DNA from: Pseudarthrobacter sp. GA104 | GTDB taxonomy: Bacteria; Actinomycetota; Actinomycetes; Actinomycetales; Micrococcaceae | DNA length: 64,000 nt | Reading direction: 5' to 3' | Assembly (NCBI RefSeq): GCF_009741265.1 | Contig: NZ_WOWL01000001.1 | Location: 3,100,001-3,164,000, forward strand | In this document: positions 7,668 to 16,928 of the stretch, piece by piece | Layout of the letters: every line of letters begins with the position of its first letter | Numbering within the stretch: position 1 is the first letter of the stretch | Program-made: the position numbers and the translations under genes | The notes under the pieces: model-generated | The model's input: only the letters and a program-made list of their open reading frames with translations | What the model was told of the DNA's origin: nothing | Database searches by the model: none

Positions 7668-9899
7668 CTACTTCAGGCCGGCGCCGGGCAGCAGCTCGGT
7701 GGCGCCAAGGGAATCGGCGATGAAGGCGTAGTCCCAGGCCCGTTCCCGCCACTGCACGTAGCGGCCGGACGCGCCGCCGTGCCCGCCATCCATCTCGATC
7801 TTCATCAGGATGGGCTCGGTGCCGGTGGTTTTGCTCCGCAGCTCCTGCACCCACTTGGCCGGTTCCACGTACAGGACCCGGGTGTCGTTGAAGGAGGTGA
7901 CGGCGGCGATCTTGGGATACGCCGCCTCCCTGACGTTCTCGTAGGGGGAGTAGGACTTCATATAGGCGTAGGCCGCGGGATCGGTGATGGGGTTGCCCCA
8001 CTCCTCCCACTCCAGGGCGGATAGCGGCAGCTCGGGATCGAGGATGCTGGTCAGGGGGTCCACGAACGGCACCTGCGCCACGATCACTGCGTACTTTTCC
8101 GGCGCCATGTTCGCCACGGCCCCCATCAGCAGGCCGCCGGCCGATCCGCCCAGGGCGGCGATCCGCGCAGGATCCACCCAGCCGGAACCGGCCAGCCAGT
8201 CTGTGGCGTCGATGAAGTCGGTGAACGTGTTCTTCTTGGTGAGCTTCTTGCCGTCCTCGTACCAGTGCCGGCCCAGCTCCCCGCCGCCGCGGATGTGGGC
8301 GATCACGAACACCACGCCGCGGTCCAGCAGCGACAGCCGCGCGATCCCGAAGCCCGGATCCATGCTCAGCTCATAGGAGCCGTACCCGTACACCAGGCCG
8401 GCCGCCGTCGAGTCCTGCTTCACGGCCTTGTGCCGCAGTACGGAGAGCGGAATCCTGGTGCCGTCCGCGGCGTCTGCCCACTCCCGGGTGGCGACGTAGT
8501 CGCTGCCGTCGTAGCCGCCCAGGACCGGGCTTTCCTTCCGCAGCAGCAGCTCACCCGCGGGCTGCTGCGGGGTGGGCAGCACGAAGTCGTACACGCGCGA
8601 CGGCGTGAAGTAGGACGTATAGCCCAGCCGGATGACCGGGGCCTCGTAGTCCGACCCGCCTACGCCCGCAGTGTAGAGCTCCTCATCGAAGGCCGGCTCC
8701 ACGGGTTCTTCCTGGGCGGGCGTCCCCAGCCCTGCCAGACCGATGAACTGCACGCGCTCGATGGTGTCCTTGCGGATGGAAACGACCAGGTGCGTGGAGG
8801 TGACTCCCGCGCCGTTGATGCGGACGTCGTCGGAATGTTCGACGACGGTGACCCAGGCCTGCTCTGCCAGCGGCTTGGCGAGCTCCGCCGGGTCCGCCAG
8901 GGAGACCATGGAGTTGACCGCACCGCGGTTGTGCGTCAGCAGGATGCGCTCGCGTTTTTCGCCGTCCGGCCCGGCAAGCAGGAACGGCTCGGCCTCATAG
9001 AGCACGCGGTCGTTCCGGGAGATCACGGTAATGAGTTCTTGGGCGGGGTCGTCAAAGCGGAGCAGGCGGGTTTCGCTGTACTCCGAGCACCCGATGCCCA
9101 GCACGAGGTGGCGCCGGTCAGCTGAGAGCTCGAAGCCCAGCCACATGGCGGCGTCGTCCTCCTGGTAGATGACCACATCGTCGGCCACAGGCGTGCCCAG
9201 GACGTGCGCCTTCACCTGGTACGGGCGCCAGGAATCATCCACCATTGTGTAGAAAATCCGGGTGCCGTCGGGGGAGAAGGCAACGCCGTAGAAGATATTC
9301 TCGATGACGTCCGGCAGCAGCTCGCCGGTGCTGAGGTCCTTGATGCGGAGGGTGAAGCGCTCGTCCCCCGAGTTGTCCACGGCATAGGCGTAGAGGGTGC
9401 CGTCCACGGTTACGGCCGAGCCGCCCACCGAGAAGAACGGCTTGCCCTCCGCCTCCACGTTGCCGTCCAGCAGGACTTCCTCGCCGGGGATTTCGACGCC
9501 GGGCTGGACGGCGGGCGGGGTCCAGTCGGCAACCTTGTCCCCGGTGTCCGCGGCCCTGACCCGGCACTGGATGCCGTATTCCTTGCCCTCCACGGAGCGG
9601 CTGAAGTACCACCAGCCGTCCTTGCGGTGCGGCACGGACAGGTCCGTTTCCTGCGTGCGGCCCTTGATCTCCTGGAAAATGGCCTCGCGCAGCGGCTCCT
9701 GGTGTGCGGTGACCGCTTCCTGGTAGGCATTCTCGGCCTTCAGGTGCGCCACCACTTCGGCGGATTCCTTGTCCCGCAGCCACTCGTAGTTATCCACGAA
9801 AACGTCCCCGTGGTGGACACGTTCGGACGGGATCTTCTTGGCAACCGGCGGTGTGGGAGCGGCAGTGGCGGCGGAGTCCCGCAGCGGAGTCTGGGTCAT
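7668..9899 (-). CDS. ptrB: S9A prolyl oligopeptidase / oligopeptidase B-type serine peptidase
   Basis: A 743-residue cytoplasmic serine peptidase. ATG 9899 (MTQTPLRD) is preferred because GAAGGA precedes it closely; an open frame continues upstream but looks non-coding. The N-terminal half is the seven-bladed propeller that gates peptide access. The C-terminal alpha/beta hydrolase carries the triad: S586 in GGSAGG, D672 in FNDTRV and H707 in DGGHGG. The acidic residues expected of oligopeptidase B, which cuts after Lys or Arg in short peptides, cannot be confirmed by eye, so a prolyl specificity remains possible. It has no signal peptide. The gene is monocistronic, divergent from the pair starting at 10124. 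Confidence 0.9.
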   Translation of the reverse strand: MTQTPLRDSAATAAPTPPVAKKIPSERVHHGDVFVDNYEWLRDKESAEVVAHLKAENAYQEAVTAHQEPLREAIFQEIKGRTQETDLSVPHRKDGWWYFSRSVEGKEYGIQCRVRAADTGDKVADWTPPAVQPGVEIPGEEVLLDGNVEAEGKPFFSVGGSAVTVDGTLYAYAVDNSGDERFTLRIKDLSTGELLPDVIENIFYGVAFSPDGTRIFYTMVDDSWRPYQVKAHVLGTPVADDVVIYQEDDAAMWLGFELSADRRHLVLGIGCSEYSETRLLRFDDPAQELITVISRNDRVLYEAEPFLLAGPDGEKRERILLTHNRGAVNSMVSLADPAELAKPLAEQAWVTVVEHSDDVRINGAGVTSTHLVVSIRKDTIERVQFIGLAGLGTPAQEEPVEPAFDEELYTAGVGGSDYEAPVIRLGYTSYFTPSRVYDFVLPTPQQPAGELLLRKESPVLGGYDGSDYVATREWADAADGTRIPLSVLRHKAVKQDSTAAGLVYGYGSYELSMDPGFGIARLSLLDRGVVFVIAHIRGGGELGRHWYEDGKKLTKKNTFTDFIDATDWLAGSGWVDPARIAALGGSAGGLLMGAVANMAPEKYAVIVAQVPFVDPLTSILDPELPLSALEWEEWGNPITDPAAYAYMKSYSPYENVREAAYPKIAAVTSFNDTRVLYVEPAKWVQELRSKTTGTEPILMKIEMDGGHGGASGRYVQWRERAWDYAFIADSLGATELLPGAGLK

Positions 9900-10123
9900 T
9901 CCTTCAATATATAGATCCGCGCCGACAATTATCCGGCCGTTCGCTACCGGGGGATCGCCGCCTCCCGGCGCGGGAGTAAAGGGCGTCCGACGGCGGTGCG
10001 CGCGGCAGCGGTGCGGGGTGAAAAGGGCCAAAGACCCTAGGGGCGGGGACCGGTGTGCGGGACGGTGGAGGGAGTGGAGGGACAGAGCGGACGGACACCA
10101 GGGGGCGCGGAAGGAGAGCGGCA

Positions 10124-10690
10124 ATGTCCAGCGAACAAGGTCCGGCCCCCAGGGCCCAGGCCTGGCGGGCGGTGGCCGGGTGTGTGGGCAGGAGCTTCGT
10201 GATGCTGGCCCGGCGGCAGGTCCACCTGCCCGGGGAAAACGTGGGACGCGTCCTGCAGTTCGCGGACGGCAGCACGTCGCGGGTGTACCGGGAAACGGCC
10301 GTCAGAGCCGTGCCCAGGGAGCCGTGCATACTCGTTGTCGCCTTCAGGCTCAGGCTGGTGCGGGGCAGGGCGCACCGCCTGTTCGAAGCCGAAAGCCTGC
10401 TCAACACGCCGCTCTTCGTCGGGTTTCCTGGTTTCGTGTCAAAGCTCTGGTGCGCGCATGACGACCGCGGAGTGTATCGGGGCTTCTACGAATGGGATGG
10501 CGCGGAAAGGGCCCACCATTACGCGGCATCCCTGTGGCGGGTCCTGGAACTGGTGAGCGTCCCGGGCTCGATCAGCTACAAAGTTTTGCCCGGGCTGCGC
10601 CGGGATGAGGCGCTCGCTGATCCGGCCCGGATGGAAACTGCCGCCGCCGGCGCCGGCCAGGCCTGGTGGCGGCTCCTGGGCCACCCATGA
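10124..10690 (+). CDS. Hypothetical protein translationally coupled to a FAD monooxygenase
   Basis: A 188-residue protein that I cannot assign. ATG 10124 follows GGAAGGAGA. The middle contains FVGFPGFVSKLW and a YRGFYEWDGAERAHHYA segment, a pattern suggestive of a small alpha+beta-barrel protein, but this is only an impression. No signal peptide or membrane helix is evident. Its TGA overlaps the ATG of the monooxygenase (ATGA), so the two are translated together and probably act in one reaction sequence, for example as oxygenase plus helper or ligand-binding partner. Confidence 0.65.
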   Translation: MSSEQGPAPRAQAWRAVAGCVGRSFVMLARRQVHLPGENVGRVLQFADGSTSRVYRETAVRAVPREPCILVVAFRLRLVRGRAHRLFEAESLLNTPLFVGFPGFVSKLWCAHDDRGVYRGFYEWDGAERAHHYAASLWRVLELVSVPGSISYKVLPGLRRDEALADPARMETAAAGAGQAWWRLLGHP

Positions 10691-12300
10691 CGGTCCACAG
10701 CGACGTCCTGGTGGTGGGCGCCGGTCCCGCAGGCCTGGCAACGGCGCTCCAGGCGCATGCCCACGGAGCTACCGTCCGCATTGTCGACCGGCGGGCGGAA
10801 CGGGTGCGCCCCTCCCGGGCAATGATGCTCCACGCCCGTGCACTCGAGGGCCTCCGGCCGCTGGGTGTCACGGACGAACTGCTCAGCCGGGCGGACACCA
10901 CCCCGGAGGCACGCATCCACCTCGGCAAGCGGGTGGTGCAGGCCAGGCTTGGCCACGCCGACCTTCCGGACACGGCCTTCCCGCACCTGACGCTGGTCCG
11001 TCAGGCCGACGTCGAAGACGTTCTGTGGCGCGCGCTCAAAGCCCGGGACGTGCCGGTGGACTGGGGCGTTGAGTTCCGTGGCCTCGCCGCCTTCCCGGGC
11101 AGGGGCGGAGCGTTGCGCGCCGACCTGCGGCTGGCGGACGGCAACTTCCCCGGGGCGAACCGGACCCTTGGCAACGCGCACGAACAGGGCCTGGAGCAGC
11201 ACGAATGCCGCTTCCTCGCCGGATGCGACGGGCAATCCAGTACCGTGCGCGGGCTCGTCGGTGCCGAGTGGAGCGGGGCGCCGTACCGGGTGGAGGCAGT
11301 CCTGGCCGACCTGGAGCTCGATGGCCCGCTGGACCCCGGGCTCCTCCATGTCGCTGTGGGAAGCGCGGGGCTTGCGTTCCTTTTGGCCCTGGGCGAGGGC
11401 GCCACGTGGCGGCTGCTCGCCACCCGCACGGCAGACCCGCATGCCTCCGGCCCGTTCGGGCAGCTGGGGCCGGCAGTCCCGGCGGGGGAAGTGGCCCGGC
11501 TCGTCCAGGGGTCGGGGCTGGAGGCGACGGTGCGGGACGTGCGGTGGTCCGCGCAGGTCCGCCTGCAGCACCGAGTGGCCAGCAGGTTCCGCAGCGGGAA
11601 CCTGTTCCTGGCCGGAGACGCCGCGCACGCCCATTCGCCGGCGGGCGGCCAGGGGATGAACAACGGCATCCTTGATGCGCTGAATCTTGGCTGGAAGCTT
11701 GGATTCGCTTCCGACGGCGGGACGCACCCGGAACTGCTCGGCTCCTACGACTACGAGCGCCGCCTCGCTGCCCGGCGCGTGCTGGCCCTGACCCACCTCA
11801 TCTTTTTCGGGGAAGCGTCACCCCACCCCCTTGCGCGCCTGCTCCGCGGCCTCCTTCCGGTTTCCGCGCCGTTGCTGCCGGTGCTGCTGCGCCGGCGGCG
11901 CCTCACGTCTGCCGGCATCAGGCTGCTGGCACAGCCTTTTGTCCGCTACCGGAACAGCGGCATCTCGTTGGAGGGCACCCCGCCCGCAGCGCGGTGGCCG
12001 CGGCCGGGGGACCGGCTGCCGGACGCGCCGGCAGCCACCGGCGGGCAGCCCGCCCGCCTTCACGAGCTGACGGCCGCGCCGGGCGTCCACATTCTGCTGG
12101 AGCATGATGCCGGCTGGGATGTGGCGGGCGCGGAGCTCGCGTTTTCAGGGCGCAAGGTCCATGTGCATCGGCTCAGCAGCCATCCCGGCCGCGGCATCGT
12201 TGCGGTGCGCCCGGACGGCCATGTCGGTTTCCGCTGCGGGGAGTCGGACCTGCACCAGTTGCGCGCCTGGCTCCGGCTGGTGGGTGCCGTCCCGGACTGA
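10687..12300 (+). CDS. FAD-dependent aromatic-type monooxygenase (PHBH fold)
   Basis: A 537-residue flavoprotein monooxygenase. VVGAGPAGLATALQAHAHG near the N-terminus binds the ADP part of FAD. The second FAD motif is LFLAGDAAHAHSPAGGQGMN, with the long helix that follows it. The final 120 residues resemble the thioredoxin-like C-terminal domain of phenol-hydroxylase and polyketide-hydroxylase types. Family members hydroxylate phenols, polyketides or antibiotics (such as rifampicin) using NAD(P)H and oxygen; the substrate here is not readable. The start ATG overlaps the previous stop. A cluster of HspR or TetR regulators is not seen nearby. Confidence 0.85.
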   Translation: MTVHSDVLVVGAGPAGLATALQAHAHGATVRIVDRRAERVRPSRAMMLHARALEGLRPLGVTDELLSRADTTPEARIHLGKRVVQARLGHADLPDTAFPHLTLVRQADVEDVLWRALKARDVPVDWGVEFRGLAAFPGRGGALRADLRLADGNFPGANRTLGNAHEQGLEQHECRFLAGCDGQSSTVRGLVGAEWSGAPYRVEAVLADLELDGPLDPGLLHVAVGSAGLAFLLALGEGATWRLLATRTADPHASGPFGQLGPAVPAGEVARLVQGSGLEATVRDVRWSAQVRLQHRVASRFRSGNLFLAGDAAHAHSPAGGQGMNNGILDALNLGWKLGFASDGGTHPELLGSYDYERRLAARRVLALTHLIFFGEASPHPLARLLRGLLPVSAPLLPVLLRRRRLTSAGIRLLAQPFVRYRNSGISLEGTPPAARWPRPGDRLPDAPAATGGQPARLHELTAAPGVHILLEHDAGWDVAGAELAFSGRKVHVHRLSSHPGRGIVAVRPDGHVGFRCGESDLHQLRAWLRLVGAVPD

Positions 12301-12396
12301 CGGGAACGGCGGGCCGCCGGCCTAGTGGGCTTGAGGCGGCGGGCGTATCCTGTTCACGCCAAGGCACGTCCATCAAACGTGAGAGGGGAACGTCAC

Positions 12397-12588
12397 ATGA
12401 CCATCCCGCCAGTGCACGAGCCCGAGCCGTTCCCGCCGGAACCAGGCCCGGACCAGCCAGATCCAGCCCATCCCGGCCACCCGGGCCCGCCGGCTCCCAA
12501 TCCGTTCCCCGCACCGGAACCCCCGGGCCCGCTGCCGGTGCCGGATCCGGGCCCGGCACCGCTGCGGCCGGACCCGACGCGCAGCTGA
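12397..12588 (+). CDS. Small proline-rich protein
   Basis: A predicted 63-residue protein, MTIPPVHEPEPFPPEPGPDQ followed by continuous Pro/Glu/Asp/Ala runs. GAGAGGGG lies 12 bases before the ATG. It has no signal peptide, membrane helix or recognisable domain and would be disordered. A hairpin terminator follows at 12601. High-GC DNA yields such frames by chance, so the case rests on the ribosome-binding site and terminator. Confidence 0.45.
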   Translation: MTIPPVHEPEPFPPEPGPDQPDPAHPGHPGPPAPNPFPAPEPPGPLPVPDPGPAPLRPDPTRS

Positions 12589-12600
12589 CAACCAGCATCT

Positions 12601-12633
12601 GAGGGGCCTTTCGCGTACCGCGATGGGCCCCTC
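12601..12633 (+). terminator. Hairpin terminator after the proline-rich ORF
   Basis: Arms GAGGGGCC and GGCCCCTC surround a 17-base loop. No strong T-run follows, so this is a weak intrinsic terminator or an mRNA end hairpin. Confidence 0.4.
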
Positions 12634-12720
12634 ACCCATGTCCCGCGAGGCCGCAAAAAACTTCAAAAATACCCTTCGGAACCCCTTGCAGACCTGATTC
12701 CCCAGTGATAAAAAATCTAT

Positions 12721-12744
12721 ATCAGCCAATACAGATCGGCTGAT
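12721..12744. promoter_or_regulatory. Inverted repeat in the hsp20 promoter region
   Basis: ATCAGCC and GGCTGAT form a 7-bp inverted repeat with a 10-base spacer, 41 bases before the hsp20 start and just after an A-rich stretch (GATAAAAAATC). It could be an operator. It does not match the HspR HAIR or CIRCE consensus. Confidence 0.3.
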
Positions 12745-12784
12745 GCGGAAAAGTGTTGGACCGTCTCTTACGAGGAGGGAAGCC

Positions 12785-13207
12785 ATGTTGATGCGAACTG
12801 ATCCGTTCCGCGAGTTGGACAGGCTGGCCCAGCAGGTCCTCGGCACGGCGGCGCGCCCGGCAGCGATGCCGATGGACGCGTGGCGGGAGGACCAGGAATT
12901 TGTCGTCGCCTTTGATCTGCCCGGTGTCGCACTGGATTCTGTGGATCTGGATGTGGAACGGAACGTCCTGACGGTACGGGCCGAGCGCCCCGACACTGCA
13001 GGCAAGGACACCGAGTTGATCGCCTCCGAGCGGCCGCGCGGCGTGTTCAGCCGCCAGCTGATCCTTGGGGACACCCTGGATACTGACAACGTAAAGGCTA
13101 CGTACGACGCCGGTGTCCTGACGCTGCGGATTCCTGTCGCCGAAAAGGCCAAGCCGCGCAAGATTGAAATTGAGACGAAGGGGGCCAAGCAAGAGATTGC
13201 CGCCTAG
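12785..13207 (+). CDS. Hsp20 small heat-shock protein
   Basis: A 140-residue ATP-independent holdase chaperone that binds unfolding cytoplasmic proteins. ATG 12785 has GAGGAGG 6 bases upstream; ATG 12791 is possible. The alpha-crystallin domain covers about residues 35-130, with [18 protein letters not shown] at its start, VLTVRAER in the middle and the conserved AxYxxGVLTLxIP motif as [14 protein letters not shown]. The N-terminal [18 protein letters not shown] is typical of actinobacterial members. The upstream inverted repeat at 12721-12744 may be its control site. It is a single-gene unit. Confidence 0.92.
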   Translation: MLMRTDPFRELDRLAQQVLGTAARPAAMPMDAWREDQEFVVAFDLPGVALDSVDLDVERNVLTVRAERPDTAGKDTELIASERPRGVFSRQLILGDTLDTDNVKATYDAGVLTLRIPVAEKAKPRKIEIETKGAKQEIAA

Positions 13208-13328
13208 CTTCAACACAGGATCGGAAAGTCGGGGATTTGCTGACTGCCTTTAGGGCGGATTGCACAGTATGCACGCCACAGCGCTTAAAGCGCACCGGCA
13301 GCCTACACCCGCACTTCCCGGTATGGCG

Positions 13329-13350
13329 GCCCCCGGCTTCGGCCGGGGGC
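13329..13350 (+). terminator. Hairpin with TTCG tetraloop downstream of hsp20
   Basis: GCCCCCGGC and GCCGGGGGC close a stable hairpin over a short TTCG-type loop, 121 bases after the hsp20 stop. There is no T-tract, so termination efficiency is uncertain. Confidence 0.4.
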
Positions 13351-13369
13351 CGTCTCATGTCCGGAGAAA

Positions 13370-13434
13370 GCAACGCGGGGTCACCTATCGCGCAAAAAAC
13401 CCCGTCGGATGGACCGTAAGTGACCCCGCGTTGC
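13370..13434. repeat. Palindromic repeat with 15-bp arms (GGGGTCAC family)
   Basis: GCAACGCGGGGTCAC at 13370-13384 is perfectly complementary to 13420-13434. The right arm GTGACCCCGCGTTG recurs after nhaA at 29397-29410. It lies between the convergent hsp20 and nnrD genes and may serve as a bidirectional terminator. Confidence 0.6.
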
Positions 13435-13450
13435 TTTTAACCTGGACGGA

Positions 13451-14404
13451 TCAGGTGTTGAGTTCCAGCATCAGCGCGGGCAGCTCGTCCGCGAGTTCGC
13501 GCGCCAGGAAGCCCAGGGGTCCCAGCCGGCTGGCAAGCCTGTCCGCAGCAGCCGCATGAAGATGGGTGCCCCAGCACGCAGCCTGCGCTTCACTGGTTCC
13601 CCGGGCGCGAAGGCCGGCGATGGCACCGGCCAGGACATCCCCGCTGCCTGAGGTCCCCAGCCCGCCGTACCCCGTGGTGATTTTCCAGAGCTCCGCCTCT
13701 TCCGGAGCATCACCCGGCGGCCTCGCGATCAGGCCCTGGCAGCTCACCACCGCCTGGTACCGTTCGGCAATCTCAGCAACATCGGCCGGCAGGTCCTCCA
13801 GCCCGCGGCCAAGCAGGATCTCAGCCTCCTTGGGATTGGGCGTCAGGATCAGGCGCCCCTTCCACGGACCGGACTGGTCCTCCACGTTGGCCAAGGCACC
13901 CAAAGCGTAGGCATCGAGGACGACGGCGGGACCTCCGCCGTCGTTCCCTTTCCCGGAGGCGGCCTCCCGCCCGAGCAGCGCCCGAAGCAGCTCCTCGGCC
14001 AGGTCCAGGTCATCGAGGCCCGGACCCACCAGCACGGCATCTGCCTTGTCCAGGTACGGGGCAATGCGGTCCAGTCCCTCGGCCGTAACGGACCCGCCGG
14101 GGGTTTCCGGCAGCCCCACCGCCCCGCATTCCGGCAGCGCGACGCCCACGTGGACGGCCACCGATTCCGCGACGGCCAGGGTGAGTTTCCCGGCGCCGGC
14201 CCGAAGGGCGGCAGCACCGGAGAGCAGGGCGGCACCGGGAGTCGCCCGGGCCCCGCCGACCACCAATACCGATCCGCGGGAGTACTTGTCCTCGCCGGCG
14301 GCAGGGAGCGGCCAGTCGCGCAGGAGCGACGGCGTCACCAGGGCTGGCTGCGCGGCCCCGGCCGCGCCCGCCTCACCGCGGGTGGACACTGGCGTCCCCG
14401 GCAT
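13451..14404 (-). CDS. nnrD: ADP-dependent NAD(P)H-hydrate dehydratase
   Basis: A 317-residue ribokinase-fold repair enzyme that dehydrates damaged NADHX and NADPHX using ADP. GSVLVVGGARATPGA near residue 44, DAVLVGPGL near 137, LTPNPKEAEIL near 209 and GTSGSGDVLAG near 258 are the family motifs; the last holds the catalytic aspartate. The epimerase half (YjeF N-terminal domain) is not fused here, so this is the dehydratase-only form. Its start lies inside the 3' end of the histidine phosphatase gene (32-base overlap), so the two are co-transcribed; a later GTG (VSTRGEAG) could be the real start. Confidence 0.87.
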   Translation of the reverse strand: MPGTPVSTRGEAGAAGAAQPALVTPSLLRDWPLPAAGEDKYSRGSVLVVGGARATPGAALLSGAAALRAGAGKLTLAVAESVAVHVGVALPECGAVGLPETPGGSVTAEGLDRIAPYLDKADAVLVGPGLDDLDLAEELLRALLGREAASGKGNDGGGPAVVLDAYALGALANVEDQSGPWKGRLILTPNPKEAEILLGRGLEDLPADVAEIAERYQAVVSCQGLIARPPGDAPEEAELWKITTGYGGLGTSGSGDVLAGAIAGLRARGTSEAQAACWGTHLHAAAADRLASRLGPLGFLARELADELPALMLELNT

Positions 14405-15284
14405 GTTCGGTCACGGCAACGCCCTGCTCGGTCAGGTGGTCCGCGACATTGAAGCTTTCGAGCGTCCAGCGGCCGGCGCCGGAGGGCCGCACATAGCGGG
14501 TCAGGGAGGCATTCAGGACCGAGGTGGTGGCCGCCAGGTCCAGGAGTTCTGCTTCACTCAGCCCTTCAAGCACGTACCGGAAGAGCATGATCACGGCGTC
14601 GTGGCACACCAGCATCACCCGATGCCCGGTGCCGAGGTTGTTCAGTTCCGCCAGGACGGAGCGCAGCCGGAGGGCCACGTCCGCCCAGGATTCCCCGCCC
14701 GGCGGCCGGTAGTACAGCTTGCCCAGCCATTCGCGGCGTTCCACCTCGTCCGGGTAACGCTGCTCCACGCCCAGCCGGGTGAGCCGGTCCAGGATGCCCA
14801 GTTCGCGGTCCCGGAGCCGTTCATCGGTGCGCACCTTCACGGGCCAGCCCGCCACCTCCACGGCGATTTCCGCCGTCTGACGGGCACGTGCATAGGGCGA
14901 GGAAACCACGGCGTCCGGCCGGAACTCCTCGGCGGTCCGGGCCAAAGCCGCGCCCAGGGCCTTGGCCTGCTCCTGCCCGATGTCGGACAGGTTCACATCG
15001 GCGTCGCGGGCCGGCACGGCGATGACCGCCGCCCCTGCCTCCCGGGCCTCGGTGGCGGCAACGTTGCCTTCACTCTCGCCGTGCCGGACCAGTAGCAGTT
15101 CCACCGCCCCGGCTTCCTGCACAGCCTCTGTCAGCCCGTCGTCGTTCAAGAGAATCACCCCGTCTGCGTGCCGTTCCGAATGCAGGAACACTACCAGCGG
15201 CGTACCCAGCGGGCGGGGAAAATAACGGACGACGGCGGCCGGCATCTCGCGCCCGCAACCGAAATCCGCGCCCGATTCGGACAC
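14373..15284 (-). CDS. Histidine phosphatase family protein (phosphoglycerate mutase-like)
   Basis: A 303-residue protein. LLLVRHGESEGN places the catalytic histidine in RHG at 67-69. The distal motif VMLVCHDAVIMLF supplies the second histidine, and SSPYARARQTAEIA is the usual central motif. These enzymes transfer phosphate through the RHG histidine; substrates range from sugars to small metabolites and cannot be deduced. The first 60 residues are an unusual extension for this family, so either there is a small extra domain (LVVFLHSERHADGV) or the true start is internal. The gene overlaps nnrD by 32 bases. Confidence 0.82.
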   Translation of the reverse strand: MSESGADFGCGREMPAAVVRYFPRPLGTPLVVFLHSERHADGVILLNDDGLTEAVQEAGAVELLLVRHGESEGNVAATEAREAGAAVIAVPARDADVNLSDIGQEQAKALGAALARTAEEFRPDAVVSSPYARARQTAEIAVEVAGWPVKVRTDERLRDRELGILDRLTRLGVEQRYPDEVERREWLGKLYYRPPGGESWADVALRLRSVLAELNNLGTGHRVMLVCHDAVIMLFRYVLEGLSEAELLDLAATTSVLNASLTRYVRPSGAGRWTLESFNVADHLTEQGVAVTEHAGDASVHPR

Positions 15285-15341
15285 CCGCTCCCGGGGCCCG
15301 GGGCGCGGCTGTCCGGATCAGGCGCGGAAATGCCCGCCGGC

Positions 15342-16928
15342 TTACCGCTCCGGCGTCAGCACCTTGGAGAACACCGTGGCGCCATTGGCGTTCCGGAGGC
15401 TTGCCGTGAAAGTGTTGTCTTCGCCCAGCTGCACGTGACCGAAGAACTGGTTCTCGCCGTTGCGCGGTGACTCTCCCGCGAACTTGCCCGCCTTGGAGAA
15501 CACCACCTCGGGCCCGAACGTGCCGTCCATCTTGTTCGGTCCAAATGAACCCGCCGCAATCGGCCCGGCCACGAATTCCCAGAAGGGGTCGAAGTCGGTG
15601 AAGGCCGCACGCTCAGGGGAGTAGTGGTGCGCGGCGCAGTAGTGAACGTCGGCGGTCAGCCACACCACGTTCCTAACCTGGTTGCGCTTGAATGCGCTCA
15701 ATACCCCGGCGATCTCAAGCTCACGGCCCAGGGGTGCACCGGCGTCGCGGTTTGAGACGCTTTCCTGGTTGACCGGCCCGTCGCCCACGATGATGCCCAG
15801 CGGCAGGTCGGCAGCGATGACTTTCCAGGTGGCCTTGGACTTGGTCACCTCGCGGATCAGCCAGTCCACCTGCTCCTGGCCCAGGATCGAGGTGGCGTAT
15901 GGCTCCTTGCCGTCCGTGTTGGGGGACTTGAACGTCCGCATGTCCAGGCAGAAGATGTCCAGCTGCGGGCCGCGGCTGATCTTCCGGTAGATGCGGGCGG
16001 GCTGGTACTGGCCGGCGTCGTCGAACGTACCCGGCCGCCACAGGGCCGAGGAATCCGCGATGGGCATGTTCTCCTGCCACGCTTGCCGGCCCCGTGCTGC
16101 CAGGGTGTTGACGTCGCGGACGGTGTAGCGGGGATCGTCCAGGATCTCGCCGGGGTACCAGTTATTGGTGGTCTCGTGGTCGTCCCAGTTGGCGATGACG
16201 GGGACGTCAGCGAACATGGCCCGCATGTTGGCGTCCATCTGGTTGTAGCGGTGCCGGCCGCGGAATTCCGTGAGCGTCTCGGCCACCTTGGACACCTCCT
16301 CCGTGACCAGGTTCCGCCACACCTGCCCGTCCTTCTCCACCACGGTCTCCGTGATGGGGCCGTCGGCGTAGACGGTGTCGCCGGAGTGGATGAAGAAGTC
16401 TGGGCGGGTCTGGTGCATGGCGCGGTAGCCGCGCATCCCGCCGATTTCCTCGTTGATGCCCCAGCCCTGGCCGGCGGTGTCGCCCGTCCACACAAAGCTT
16501 TGGGCGGACGACGCCGGCACCTCGCCGCCGTTGCTTGTGTCACCGGTGCGGCCGTTGCCGTTATACGTGCCGGCGTCGGGAGCCGTGCGGAAGCTGCCGC
16601 TGACAGTCTCGCCGGCCGCGCCGCCGTCGTCCTCGAAGCTGATCTCCAGTGCAAAGCGCGTGTTGGAGGGCAGGTTCCCGGCATGGATCTTGGCGGTGAA
16701 GTCGGAGGCCTGGGTGGCGCGGGGCCCGCGGAGGACGCGCTCAAAGGCGCCCCGGCCGTGGAGGACCTCGCCGCCGTCGTCCACGGCCCGCAGCACCGCG
16801 GTCATCCGCCCGGCACCGGAAGAACGTGACCACAGGACGGCGGAATCGGAGGTGACGTCGCCGGTGGCGATGCCGCTGGGCAGGGTGAGCCGGTTCCGGA
16901 CCAGCGCGACGCCGGCCGGCGACTGCAC
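15342..16928 (-). CDS. phoD: PhoD-type alkaline phosphatase/phosphodiesterase, reading frame without its signal peptide
   Basis: A 528-residue open frame from GTG 16928 covering the whole mature PhoD enzyme, normally a Tat-exported Ca/Fe metallophosphoesterase that releases phosphate from mono- and diesters. A PhoD N-terminal beta domain (LPSGIATGDVTSDSAVLWSR) is followed by the metallophosphatase part with HSGDTVYADGP, NWDDHETTNNW, and a late LTADVHYCAAHHY. The frame starts abruptly at the point where a signal-peptide cleavage site would be. The missing export signal is encoded just upstream in another frame (16929-17017). As drawn the product would stay in the cytoplasm without metal loading. 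Confidence 0.85.
   Translation of the reverse strand: MQSPAGVALVRNRLTLPSGIATGDVTSDSAVLWSRSSGAGRMTAVLRAVDDGGEVLHGRGAFERVLRGPRATQASDFTAKIHAGNLPSNTRFALEISFEDDGGAAGETVSGSFRTAPDAGTYNGNGRTGDTSNGGEVPASSAQSFVWTGDTAGQGWGINEEIGGMRGYRAMHQTRPDFFIHSGDTVYADGPITETVVEKDGQVWRNLVTEEVSKVAETLTEFRGRHRYNQMDANMRAMFADVPVIANWDDHETTNNWYPGEILDDPRYTVRDVNTLAARGRQAWQENMPIADSSALWRPGTFDDAGQYQPARIYRKISRGPQLDIFCLDMRTFKSPNTDGKEPYATSILGQEQVDWLIREVTKSKATWKVIAADLPLGIIVGDGPVNQESVSNRDAGAPLGRELEIAGVLSAFKRNQVRNVVWLTADVHYCAAHHYSPERAAFTDFDPFWEFVAGPIAAGSFGPNKMDGTFGPEVVFSKAGKFAGESPRNGENQFFGHVQLGEDNTFTASLRNANGATVFSKVLTPER

Noticed and set aside
9900..10123. Upstream extension of the peptidase frame to 10124
   Set aside because: The added sequence is Arg/Pro/His-rich without conservation pattern, and GAAGGA just before ATG 9899 sets the start.
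12721..12744. HspR or CIRCE element for hsp20
   Set aside because: The inverted repeat ATCAGCC/GGCTGAT matches neither consensus, so it is listed only as an unassigned operator candidate.
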